A stretch of 64,000 nucleotides of DNA from Oscheius dolichura (Eukaryota > Nematoda > Chromadorea > Rhabditida > Rhabditidae), in assembly GCA_932521035.1 (NCBI GenBank), contig OW051497.1, positions 1,674,001-1,738,000 of the forward strand. Direction: 5' to 3'. The notes beneath the pieces are model-generated. The model saw only the letters and a list, made by a program, of their open reading frames with translations. It was not told the DNA's origin and did no database searches. Below, in pieces: positions 10,544 to 20,837 of this stretch (positions are counted from its first letter, which is position 1; the number at the start of each line of letters is the position of its first letter). Made by a program: the position numbers and the translations under genes.

Positions 10544-11133
10544 ATGGACACTTTTACTACTTTTGTCCAAGGCATCCTTGTGTCCGACCTCCACGAGAGA
10601 AAGGCGGAGTTCGAGAGCCCTCAAGCCAAAGAGCGCTTCAATAAAGCCATGATTGCAACGCTTCGTTGTACTCGGAATGAACAAATCCAAAAAGCCGTGG
10701 AGGCTGTCGCCTTGGTCTACGACCACATTGAAGTAAGTCTCTGTCTATATTTCACCTAGCACAATTTATAGAGAGGCCAACCGTTGCCTTGGATGTCCGC
10801 TGAAGATGTGGAGAACTTCCCGGTCCTTGTGGAGCTGTATGGGGCTGTGAAGGAAACGGTCGAACTGGAGGGTGACCCGGCCCTTGTCACCGAGTTCCTC
10901 GAAGAAATGCGGAAATACGAGAAGGAGTTGGAGGATGCCCGTCGATACCGAGAAGATCTCCCGGGTGAGCAAGTCTTTTTTTAGCTTTATCTTCGATTTA
11001 CTTCTTATTGGGTTCCTCGTTTTTTTAATGATTTAATCATTATAATTTAGCCGAAATCCGGGCCACAATTCATGAATACCCGAAGGTGAACATCAACTTC
11101 GTCCGGGCCAAGCCGGCTCCACGCGGCGTCTAG
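10544..11133 (+). CDS. Unknown helical protein (154 aa), three exons
   Basis: Exons 10544-10732, 10772-10964 and 11051-11133 close in phase (465 nt). Introns are 39 and 86 bp. The ATG is preceded at a short distance by TTTCAG, as expected for trans-splicing. The product is soluble and strongly alpha-helical in character, with charged heptad-like stretches (EFLEEMRKYEKELEDARRY) and a C-terminal part VRAKPAPRGV. AATAAA lies near 11282. I do not recognise the family. Confidence 0.68.
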
Positions 11134-12230
11134 GCAGAAATCTCCACGATTGCTCATCCTTCATCCTGTTAGTCCCGTCTTCCTTATCTTCCTTCCAAAC
11201 TTCAAAAGCTTTCTATTTTTATTCTGTCTATTGTAACCACACTGTTTGCAAAGCGCCTTCTCCAGGCTTCCTTTTTTGTAGCAATAAACCTTCTTGGAAG
11301 CAATTGATTTTTATTTAAATCTCTTCTTGAACGGATCCGAGGATGCCATTTCTCTCGACGATGTCAAATTAAATCTCTGAAGTTAAGTCTCTCTATCTAT
11401 ATTGATTTGAGTCGTCTCGTGAATCTACCCTTCGAACAGGTCGAATCTTTCCAAGATCATTGGGATAATGGTTGGTGATGCATGCTGAAAAGGGGGATTT
11501 CTCGTGGAAAGGTAAGTTTCGCTCATGTGTTAAAGGTCAGAAATACGAAAAAAAATTGCCTACTTGCATTATTCGCATTTGCAAAGGAGAGTCAGAGCAG
11601 GCATTTGCCCACACGCAAAATGATCCATCTGAAAATTTAAATTGCCATGTATCTGCTGGTCCTAATTTGATTGATACCAAAAATTACGGATGGTAAAATA
11701 TCCTATAATCTTCAAATTTAGGAAAAGAAGTCAAAGCGTCCCGGGAGAATGTGATAATGACAAGAACGGGGAAACGGAAGTTAGAAGAAGAAAATCGAGC
11801 CCAAAATTAATGATCATATATGCAACGTACAACACCTTGATCTCATAAAAAATTGTGTGAATTGTTATTATGAACCATTCTCGGAATGTGAAGAAACAGA
11901 GAACAATCCGTTTGTGAAAACCGACAATCTCAACAAAAAGGTCCACTTAGGAGACACTACAAAATAATGAAAAAATTTTATGAATCTCTATGAGGAGTTA
12001 TTTTTGTTGGTCTTTGTTTTATAGTTTTATTGTAAGAGTTCGAATAAATGGAAACAAAACCCCCCTTGATACTTCCTTGAATGAAAAGATTTGGTCCCTT
12101 TAGCCCATAATCAAGTCCGGGAAGAGATTTTAAAAATTCAAATCTTCCGCTTGTCTCGATCGCCCTACTGCTTTTGAATACGAAGAACTACGGCTACAGG
12201 ACTCAGTTTTTCAGACTCAGCTCGACGAGA
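11134..12230. other. Intergenic with a repeat at its right end
   Basis: No gene supported. About 12118-12200 is related, in inverted orientation, to about 21640-21725 (shared strings such as attcaaatcttccg and tcgccct). The truncated end of the GalNAc-transferase copy lies against this repeat. Confidence 0.4.
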
Positions 12231-12231
12231 C

Positions 12232-13625
12232 CATAAAGCGATAAACATGGCCAACGTGTGAGCACGGAACAAAGAGAATACCGCCCCCACACATCCAACT
12301 CTTGAAGCTCAGCTCGTACTGCTCACCGCCCCAGATTTTCAGCCCGTCATCATAGTAACCCAACTCGGTGAACCATTTCCTATCAATTGCGAAAAGACCG
12401 CCAGCATGAGTGGGAGATCTGAAAGAAAATCAGCTCAAAAAATGGATTGTTGCCCCCGGCACCCGTAAAATCTCGGCAGCTGACTGTTAGGGCAAGATCG
12501 CGCCTACAGTAACCCAGATCTGCTTCCAAAAACCTCCAGAACCTTGTAAAAAGGAAAAAAGACCAACCTGAAGAGGGCATGCTGTCCCTGTGGCGATTTT
12601 TCTGTTCCTTTTCCGCGATCTGCGTCTCTTTGTACAGTAATCCCCATTCAAAAATGCCACTATGAAGGCGATTCCACAGACTGCTACGATATTCCCATGT
12701 TTCCGCTTCAATTCCACCGATAATTGGTACCGTCATCACTTTCCTATAATATCGTCTTGAAACTCAAAATGAATATGAAAGAGACCTGTTATGTTTGATA
12801 GGAGCCAACAGAGGAGGCAACCACTTAACGTTGACTTCACAATGAGCATCCAAAAAGACGACCACATCGGCTACGGCTGCTTTAGCTCCGAGATTACGGG
12901 CTCCAATCAATCCGAGACGTTCGGTTGCTCGCAGGAGACGAACTGTTCCATCAAATTGGCGGATGTACTCCTCCAGGCGGGCTTTCAAATGTTCTAAAAT
13001 GGAAAACATAGGGTAAAGAGAGGGAAACAAACTTTTTGTTGAAACATCGTCGACCATTATGATCCCCTTGAGCAACTGGGGAGGGCTTCTCAAGAGGGCA
13101 GAATGTACCGTTCGGAACAGAGCAGACCAGCATTATGGAAGACAATGACCACGGAGACGGTGGGAAGGGACTTCGGATAGTGCCAGTATTTACACCTGTA
13201 TAATTTTGTATTCTGCTTTTAAAAAAAGGGGCCTACTCGGTCGAGCGAACGTCGGGAATTGCCTCGAGTTGGATAGCGATAGACTGTAGCCGGATCAGGG
13301 TCGCCAGGAAGAGCCACAGTTGAGGAGGTAACAAGTCCTGGAGCAGGCGGAGGCGGCGAACTCCATCTGGAGACGATGAAGACGAGAAAGAGAACAGCCG
13401 TCACAACAAAGAACTTGGAATATCTGGAAAGCAAATAAATTAGTAGAAAACCAGCAGAAAAGCGAGAAGTAAGCAAAAGTTGGCAAGGAGTCAGCATCTC
13501 TTAGACGAGACGCGTTTACAGCGGGCGCGCCCATTCTGATCATTTTACAGCAATTAGAGTAACTTTTCCTGACCTTTGCCGATACAGACGCATGCGGAGG
13601 AGTTGTCTTCCCGTAGGACATTCCA
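12232..13625 (-). pseudogene. Polypeptide GalNAc-transferase (GT27), decayed copy
   Basis: Minus-strand exons encode a type II membrane anchor (FFVVTAVLFLVFIV, near 13420), then family motifs: the start of the catalytic domain (SPPQLLKGIIMVDD), LIGARNLGAKAA, the metal-binding FLDAHCEVN (D-x-H), then [13 protein letters not shown] and [13 protein letters not shown] near 12300-12420. These enzymes start O-glycosylation in the Golgi. Several defects are visible. A stretch present in the second copy (19.76-19.91 kb) is missing at about 13253, shifting the frame. The exon junction near 12430 does not close. Translation stops soon after GHVY, so the end of the catalytic domain and the whole lectin domain are absent. 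The 5' exon overlaps a duplicated promoter-like segment. Confidence 0.75.
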
Positions 13626-13777
13626 CTGCTGGCAACTGACGTTAAATGAGCTAAATTTTAGTCAAATTCGTGGTCAAAAACCGTAAACTGTCCAAATTTT
13701 GGTCAAATCTCGTCCAAGTCGGGTAAAAGCGAAGTTTTCCGGTAAACTTCATTTCTACTACAGCCACGGTCTGGAGA
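13578..13777. repeat. ~195-bp promoter-like duplicate, copy A
   Basis: Nearly identical to 14461-14664 in the same orientation, differing by a few substitutions and small indels (for example gtagga present only here). The copy covers the first exon and upstream region of the GalNAc-transferase. Confidence 0.8.
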
Positions 13778-13996
13778 ACAGCCGTCACAACAAAGACAGC
13801 AACTATTCAGTAACTATTTTGGCATTTTTTTGCTACTATTTTTCCGATCCCTACTCATCATTGATCCGGGAATTTCAATTTCCTTATTAGAAAGGGCAAA
13901 TGGCTGGTAAAAATATATATCACATCGTTAAAACGACTTGAAAACAAACGGAAAAAAATTCAAACAATATTTTTTATTCACATTATCCAAGCAATA

Positions 13997-14370
13997 CTAA
14001 TCTAAAATAATGACATCGTCAATAACGTCTCCATTCTCGTCCAAGACTATTGGAATAATAGCCGGGAGGAAGCTGAAGACGAGAGCCGGTTCCAGCTGAG
14101 CCTAGGTTGAAAGTAAATGAATATTTGCACAAATAAAAATACCTCATGGTTCTCAGGAACCATCCTTCCAGCAGGAACCATCCTTCCAGGAGGATCCATA
14201 TCACTAGCGGCCATCCTTCCAGGAGGATCCATCTCACCTCTCACCAACTCGATAGCCTAAACAAGAACTAGCTAAGCTTCTTATTTGTATGTTACTCTAG
14301 CCAACTCTCCAATCGCGCTCTGATCTATCATCTCTGCCTCGTCGTCCTCTATCATAAAGTTGTCTGACAT
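13997..14370 (-). CDS. Unknown 97-aa protein with MDPPGRM repeats
   Basis: Three exons (14370-14296, 14256-14143, 14101-13997) close exactly (294 nt). The ATG follows TTTTAG by one base, a likely trans-splice site. The N-terminus is acidic (MIEDDEAEMID). The middle exon has an imperfect heptad-sized repeat: MDPPGRM twice, then VPAGRM, encoded by tandem copies of GGATCCTCCTGGAAGG. The C-terminal exon is hydrophobic then acidic (SFLPAIIPIVLDENGDVIDD). No family recognised. The gene lies between the two ~195-bp duplicates and is divergent from the gene at 14.67 kb. Confidence 0.62.
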
Positions 14371-14460
14371 GCTAAAATAGAAGACAAAGTTATGAAATGA
14401 GAAAGAAACAGCAAAAAAGAAAAAAAGAAGAAGAAAAACGAGCTGAAAGAGGCGGCGCTG

Positions 14461-14664
14461 CTGATACAGACGCATGCGGAGGAGTTGTCTTCCCACATTC
14501 CACTGCTGGCAACTGACGTTAAATGAGCGAAATTTTAGTCCAATTTGTGGTCAAAAACCGTAAACTGTCCAAATTTTGGTCAAATCTCGTCCAAGTCGGA
14601 TAAAAGCGAAGTTTTCCGGTAAACTTCATTCCTACTACTTTCTACTACAGCCACGGTCTGGAGG
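14461..14664. repeat. ~195-bp promoter-like duplicate, copy B
   Basis: Second copy of the segment at 13578-13777. It ends at the ATG of the 282-codon gene and lies upstream of the divergent minus-strand gene, so it probably acts as their shared control region. Confidence 0.8.
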
Positions 14665-14665
14665 A

Positions 14666-15502
14666 ATGTGCGTACCGAAGAAGAAGTCTTGTTCTGATAA
14701 GACCGCGGTGCTGAAGAAGTCAACAGCTTCAAAACTCTCGGGATGTGACACCGTCGAGGAGAAGACCCAAAAAGAACAGGACGAATACCGTATGAAAGAG
14801 GTCTTTGCCCAGATGCATGCGGATGCGAATGCAGCCGGCGTGGCCAATATGTTACAAGAGGAACGAGCCAAGGCCAAGAGGCAGATAAAAACCAGCCTAG
14901 CAGTTGGGGATATTGGCTTCTCGTACGAGCGAGGCGGCGGAATTGAGCCAAACATCAAGGATGACACGATTATGGAAAGAAGAAAGCCGAAGAATTCGAA
15001 AGAACAGACAGCCACCAAGAAGAAGATATCCTACAAATATGACCGCTCAAATTCGTCGAGTGGCAGCTCCGTGGAGGAGTATCACTTGCAGCTGCCGCGG
15101 ATAGAAGAGGAAGAGCCGACGGCCCAGAAATATATGCACCTGTACAAGGACATGGAATATATGACGCATGGAATGATCTATAACATCAATGCCAAGGATA
15201 TGCCGAAGGTATCGGTGGATCGGAAAGTTGTGCTGGATCCGTTTGGCCCGCTGGATCAGCTGGAGTGTCCGGTGTTCACTTGGGACCAACTGAAGTGCAA
15301 CTCCCTCACTACTCAGGTGACGACAATGCCACTTCATAAGGAAAAAACGGCGGAGGAGAAGACAGCCCAGGAGATTGGAGTCGAAACGGTTGGAGAGATC
15401 CGAGTCCGGTGGATGAATCCAGTGGTAAAGAAGGTCGTCACCGAGTGGCTCGACGAGCAGACGGCCGAGATGCCGTCCGAATGCGCCACTGGCAAGGAAT
15501 GA
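14666..15502 (+). CDS. Unknown hydrophilic protein (278 aa), single exon
   Basis: An uninterrupted frame from ATG 14666 to the stop at 15502. Starting further upstream (14576) would read through the duplicated segment, so the later ATG is preferred. The N-terminus is basic (KKKSCSDKTAVLKKSTASK). A charged helical part follows (EEKTQKEQDEYRMKEVF), then a lysine-rich low-complexity part with serines (SNSSSGSSVEEYHLQLP) and a more ordered C-terminal part (MEYMTHGMIYNINAKDMPK, VRWMNPVVKKVVTEWL). No membrane segment. Lack of introns is unusual for this window. Convergent with the kinase gene; no family recognised. Confidence 0.65.
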   Translation: MCVPKKKSCSDKTAVLKKSTASKLSGCDTVEEKTQKEQDEYRMKEVFAQMHADANAAGVANMLQEERAKAKRQIKTSLAVGDIGFSYERGGGIEPNIKDDTIMERRKPKNSKEQTATKKKISYKYDRSNSSSGSSVEEYHLQLPRIEEEEPTAQKYMHLYKDMEYMTHGMIYNINAKDMPKVSVDRKVVLDPFGPLDQLECPVFTWDQLKCNSLTTQVTTMPLHKEKTAEEKTAQEIGVETVGEIRVRWMNPVVKKVVTEWLDEQTAEMPSECATGKE

Positions 15503-16148
15503 ACGGATCAAACTGAGGATAAGTAACGAAACTGAAGCTTCTTCTTTACTTTTTCTTATTCGTTTATGTTCAATTTGATGGCTGTTTCTTGGTTGAAGAT
15601 TCCTTCGTGTATTGAGACTACAGCACCCTCCATTACCGGTTCTTGTGCCCCGCTCTTTCGAGGGGATTCCAAAAATTGAATACTACTCATAAGCGTCCAC
15701 TTGCACGGAAATCTTTAGTAAAAGGCGAAAGATTTTCACGATTGAATGCAAGAGGACCAGAGGTAGCGGTAATTAGAAAGCGGCGGGAGGGATGCGCCGC
15801 GGCGGCCGACTATTTACGGGTGCAGCGCCAGTTTTATTGGCTGGCTGGAGACGGGGGAACGGTGGGCTGTCTTTGGAAGGCTCTGGGAATTTAAAACGAC
15901 ACTTATGGCCAGGATTTTTGGAATATAAAACGCTTCGAACCTTCTTGAGAGACCCAGAGCCCGCCAAAGAAAACACAGTTTAAAAAAAATGAAATATTGA
16001 ATAGAAAACTTCTGCATGTTTATTATAATTCGTATTATTTGGATTGCCCGTTATCATAACAGCCGAATCAGTCAGTTTAGAGTTTTTCCGGCGGCAGTGT
16101 ATTAGTCATCGGATGGTCGTCCGGCTTCTTGACCTTCAACTCCAGCTC
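15503..16148. other. Intergenic between convergent genes
   Basis: 3' flanks of two convergent genes; no exon structure found. Confidence 0.4.
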
Positions 16149-17720
16149 TCACGGATTTATCTCCCAATCATACGGGGTGTCCGTGGCCAGGCCGGCCTGT
16201 TGAAACTGATCAAACAGCTTCATCAGCACTCCATAATCCGGTATTGTGTGGTATTTCATCGACATGACCTCTTCCGTAAAGGCCAACAGCTGCGGCTGAT
16301 TGGTACAGAGCTGCTGGTTGCTGATGTCGCTCTTCATCTTTTCAATTCTATCCTTCTCCGCTACGTGACTCCACGGCAGGCCGGCATTTCCCAGTTCAAC
16401 GGTTGAGTAGAGAAAGGCCACCAAGTCGTTACACGGCCCAAATTCTTGCTTAGCATGGCCCGCGAGGCTGGCATACCGTAGAGTACCGCGGAATGGCGCC
16501 TCCTTCCTTGACTTGCGCACCATTCCAGTACAATCGATATATTGACGGCATAGATCTTTAAAAGATACAGTAACATTTTGAAAGAGTCTTACCAAAATCC
16601 AGGAGATATATCCTTCCCACATCGATAGCTCCCAGACAACAATTGGGCGGCTTGACGTCGCGATGAAGAAAGCCAACTTTGTGGATGACGGAAATGGCCG
16701 AGAGTACCTGCCGCATGGCTCGGAAAAGGGTCCCATGGGAGAAGCGCCCAGCCGGCATCTGGCGACGAACATCCGCCAAACTGCGCCCGACCAGCTGCAT
16801 TTCCATGGCTATTCCCACTTCATTCGGAAGAGGGCAAGCCGCTATCAGCAGGGGAATATGATCCTGTCCTCTGAGCCGGGCATAGAGCATCATCTCCAGC
16901 TTGATCCGCTTCTCCGACTCCACGCCGCCCTGTACTCCCTGTACGTTCACGGCGCACTTCATCCCGGTCACATTGTCCGTTCCCAAATAGACTTGCCCAA
17001 AGCCGCCGCCGGCTATCATTCCATCGATTAGGAAGCGCGACATCAGTACGCTGCCCTCTTCGACTAGTCTCTTCATCTTCGAGTGATCTAGAGAGATGGA
17101 TGTCCATATCCAGAATGTTCTGCTGCCTGACTTCTCTGCGGCTCCGGGTTCTTCCGTCCCATTTGATGATAGCGCTGGCCAAATTTGGCGGCTCTCTTCT
17201 GACCACCTCGTCCTCCTCGCTGCTTGTGGCATACTGTAGCCAGTGTGGGGGCACTTCTCTTCGGAGTCGTTTCCGCCGGCCTCACGACTGCTGCTGCTGC
17301 CGACTTGCACACATCTGCCATTGTTTTGACCTTTGGCAGCTGCTGCTCTTCTTCTCCTTCCTTGTGACCTTCTTTCTTATCTTCCACAGGCAGTAGAAGT
17401 TCAACGATCCGCGGCTGAATCGGCTCTCCGAGAAATATGGCTCCTTCAGCGGCGGCTCCGGGCTGTATCGGGATCTTCTTCCACAATTTTTGCATTTCTT
17501 CAAAGATTCCAACCAAATTGCGTTCAGTAATTGTAGACGGCAAAGTGTGGTGGAGAAAGTCGTCCAAAGACGAAGGAGCTGCATCTCCAGAAGCGGTAGG
17601 AATCGTCACGGGCGGCTTGACGGCTGCAGCATAAGTCTGGCCGCAATTACCCAACAGCTGGCTCAATCCTTTCTTGTCCAATGGAACCAGCGGCTTGGTA
17701 AAAACAATGGTAAGCGACAT
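16149..17720 (-). CDS. TTBK/CK1-group kinase-like protein with altered catalytic residues (471 aa)
   Basis: Three exons (17720-17207, 17087-16593, 16555-16149) close in phase to 1416 nt. The ATG lies one base after TTTCAG. An N-terminal extension of about 170 residues is rich in Pro, Lys and Glu. The kinase domain follows: glycine loop GGGFGQVYLG, catalytic loop HRDVKPPN, then GTLRYAS and a GPCNDL stretch, both characteristic of the CK1/TTBK group. Two key residues differ. The lysine expected in the ATP site is Asn (KCAVNVQ), and the DFG motif becomes DFD across the exon junction (LLDF then DLCRQY). The donor at 17206 (GTGGTC) is weak but is the only one I found that keeps phase. Many nematode TTBK-like kinases are expressed in sperm; that role here is inference. 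Confidence 0.75.
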
Positions 17721-17983
17721 GCTGAAATAGAAAGATACAGTAACCTCCACTTTATATAAAAAGGCTTTTTATCCCCGAAAACTAATTCACAAAGGTCCCA
17801 ACACGAAAAAAGGTGATGGTGGACGACACTATTACTCCCCGGGGAGGTTCCTAGGCTCAAAAGAAAGAGGACAACATTCTCTACAACACCTTCCAATACG
17901 ATTTTCGAAATACGGTTCCATTTTCAAAAAAATTGACCATTGAAGCTTACAAACGAGGAACGTCCAGAGAATTCTGCCCTCGT

Positions 17984-18636
17984 TCATCTGAACCCAAGAA
18001 AACTTCTGGAGAGCAATGGAGTCACTGGGCTTGTTCGCATTTACAAAGTCATTTTGGCGCAAAAAGGCGCAAATTTTAAATTGCGCCAAGTTTGAAATTT
18101 GACGATCTGTCTCCATTTTTGAGGTAATACAAGCCAAGATAATAGGGTAATAGGGTGCGATTATTGTAGACAATAGAGTAAAAGAGGAATTACCTCGATT
18201 GATATGACCATTTGAGTACATCGTTGAGTTCTTCGTGCCCCGGTGGTCCTAGGGTAACTGGCAGTACGAGGCGCTCTTGTGCCATTTGTTGCAGAGCCCA
18301 GCTCAGTCCAGGCGGATGAACGATGACAATTTTCCATCCGTTGATTCGATGCTTCCATAGAGGAGTAAAGTCACCGCCCTTGGCAATAAGGACAATTGTT
18401 CCCGGCAGGGGGCACTGCTCTATGTACCAGTTAATCTTCTCACAGGCATAAACATTGTAATAGTGGCCAGGGATTACATGCACATCACAATTCTGGAAAC
18501 AAAGTGGTTAATTAGGCCAGGAAAAGGAGAAAAAACGGACCGGAAGGGTGTAACAGTCCCAGAGAAGGGTATCAACCTCTTGAGGATCAAGCAAAACGAT
18601 CCATTTGCCGATTGGCTCGTTCAAACGAATCCGCAC
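17984..18636 (-). CDS. NYN-domain-like protein, 3' exons
   Basis: Exons 18636-18541, 18492-18194 and 18005-17984 join in phase to a stop. They encode KWIVLLDPQEVDTLLWDCY and, further on, GTIVLIAKGGDFTPLWK then GWKIVIVHPPG. This resembles the NYN (PIN-like RNase) fold: an early Asp, and a later G-x-D-F in which the acidic residue sits after a hydrophobic strand. NYN proteins often cleave or bind RNA. The exon just upstream (19426-19215) fits in phase. That exon exists twice because of an insertion, and the true 5' end was not found. The NYN call rests on pattern only. Confidence 0.5.
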
Positions 18637-19139
18637 CTGAAAATAAACCTATTTCCTCTTTAAAAACATATTTTAAATCGTTATACTTCGTCCTTTTAAT
18701 CGTAAAAAGCTTGGAAAGCAGAAAAATCACAGAGAAGCGATCTGAATTGAAAGAAAAGCATCCTCCTTCCATTTTTGCTGATTCGGCGCCAAATACATCA
18801 TTTTATTCTATTTTTAAACATCAATACTGTTTGATTCTACTCTATAAATCTTTGCCACATCCTGATCTACAGAATGAGCACAAAAAATCTAACGAAATTC
18901 TTAGCCGTTTTATCGGCCCAACTTTGGCGCCGCCTCAATTTTCGTTCAAATCACAAAAATTTCCAAAATCAGGGCATTCGACTGACCAGAAGTAGGTAAA
19001 AACATGTTCTACAGGTCAAAACGTTGCTGGAATCGCTTTCGCTGGCTTCGCTTTCATAAAATAGCAAAAAAAATTCTATAAAAAACTTTGCCAAACCAAT
19101 TAGGAATCAGTTTTTAACAGCGCGAAAGATTTCTAACCA

Positions 19140-19459
19140 GGGATGACTTCTTGCCTCAAAAAAACGCCGAAGACTGATTTTTGCTCATTTACAGTAGTCA
19201 AATGAAGGACATACCCAGTGATAAAGGTTGTGGAGAGCGTGGGACACGATGGGCACGGTGAGATAGGTGTGAACTACCAGCGTCGGTCCAGCTTTGGCTG
19301 TCCAAGACTGCTGCAGATGCGACGTACCGTCGGGAAGGGAATCCATAGCAATGAAGGGCCACTTTTGGTCAAGTTTACCGTTTTCTCGCTTGTCAACAGG
19401 TAAAACTTGTAGCTTTCGACCATTTTCTGTTGGAAAACAGTCCAGTCATCCAGTCAAAG
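19140..19459 (-). repeat. 320-bp direct duplicate with NYN-gene exon, proximal copy
   Basis: Nearly identical to 20140-20459, about 1000 bp away. It contains the exon 19426-19215 (phase 1 to phase 0; it includes TLVVHTYLTVPIV), which splices in phase to the NYN exons. Abrupt ends coincide with both edges of the GalNAc-transferase fragment. Confidence 0.8.
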
Positions 19460-20141
19460 ATGTACTCCTCCAGGCGGGCTTTCAAATGTTCTAAAATGAA
19501 AAACATAGGATAAAGAGAGGGAAACAAACTTTTTGTTGAAACATCGCCGACCATTATGATCTCCTTGAGCAACTGGGGAGGACTTCTCAAGAGGGCAGAA
19601 TGTACCGTTCGGAGCAGAGCAGACCAGCCCTCATTATGGAAGACAATGACCACGGAGACGGTGGGAAGGGACTTCGGATAGTGCCAGTATTTACACCTGT
19701 ATAATTTTGTATTCTGCTTTTAAAAAAAGGGGCCTACTCGGTCGAGCGAACATCGGGAATTGTCCTGGTCAAGGAGATCTGACTGCTGACATTGAAGCCA
19801 TATTCTGCGATGGACGCTTGCGAAGCCTTCTTGCCTTCTTCGTCGGTGATATGGACGGGACGGCCATTTTCTCCGGGGTTGCTGCTTGGCTTCTCCTGTT
19901 CCACTGGCTCGTAATTGCCTCGAGTTGGATAGCGATAGACTGTAGCCGGATCAGGGTCGCCAGGAAGAGCCACAGTTGAGAAGGTAACAAGTCCTGGAGC
20001 AGGCGGAGGCGGCGAACTCCATCTGGAGACGATGAAGACGAGAAAGAGAACAGCCGTCACAACAAAGAACTTGGAATATCTGGAAAGCAAATAAATTAGT
20101 AGAAAACCAGCAGAAAAGCGAGAAGTAAGCAAAAGTTGGCA
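19460..20141 (-). pseudogene. GalNAc-transferase 5' fragment inserted between the duplicates
   Basis: Aligns with 12963-13487 of the decayed copy, introns included, so it is a DNA-level copy and not a retrocopy. It keeps the membrane anchor, a stem region, QISLTRTIPDVRSTE joined in phase to [11 protein letters not shown], and [20 protein letters not shown], the classical start of the catalytic domain. It also retains about 145 bp of stem coding sequence that the 13-kb copy has lost. It stops at [10 protein letters not shown], before the D-x-H motif, and runs directly into the NYN-gene duplicate. It cannot make an enzyme. Confidence 0.82.
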
Positions 20142-20459
20142 ATAGCTTCTTGCCTCAAAAAAACGCCGAAGATTGATTTTTGCTCATTTACAGTAGTCAA
20201 ATGAAGGACATACCCAGTGATAAAGGTTGTGGAGAGCGTGGGACACGATGGGCACGGTGAGATAGGTGTGAACTACCAGCGTCGGTCCAGCTTTGGCTGT
20301 CCAAGACTGCTGCAGATGCGACGTACCGTCGGGAAGGGAATCCATAGCAATGAAGGGCCATTTTTGGTCAAGTTTACCGTTTTCTCGCTTGTCAACAGGT
20401 AAAACTTGTAGCTTTCGACCATTTTCTGTTGGAAAACAGTCCAGTCATCCAGTCAAAGA
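20142..20459 (-). repeat. 320-bp direct duplicate with NYN-gene exon, distal copy
   Basis: Second copy of 19140-19459, with the exon at about 20425-20214. Sequence continues upstream to 20640 without a counterpart near 19.46 kb, so this end is the original flank. Use of this exon would place the insertion inside an intron. Confidence 0.78.
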
Positions 20460-20837
20460 TTACCAAAGATCCTGTAGAACCATTTTTGACCAGAAAGATG
20501 ACAGAACGAGCCCAAATTTCAAAACAGTCCGTTTAGCAAGCAAAAAGGAGATTTTCCCTTGTATTCTGGCTTCCAGCAGACTGTCACCCAACCTTGAGGG
20601 TATTCAGCTGCCGTAACCCGCTCCATAGATCTTCGACTATCCTAAAATTCGGTAGCCAGGCCCACTTATCCAGAAAAATATGCCCTAATCACGAATTATC
20701 ACAAGTTCTGCTCTGATTAAGCGGGCGTTCCCAATTTCCGGATAGTATGCTCTCCCCACGGCTCCTCCTCCCCATCTTATTCAGCTATCTGTCGACATGG
20801 CTCACTTTTTGGAAAGACCCAATTTGGAAAGACCTCC

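Noticed and set aside
17100-17396. 98-codon plus-strand frame opposite the kinase gene
   Set aside because: Shadow of the minus-strand kinase exon, with cysteine- and leucine-rich composition typical of antisense frames.
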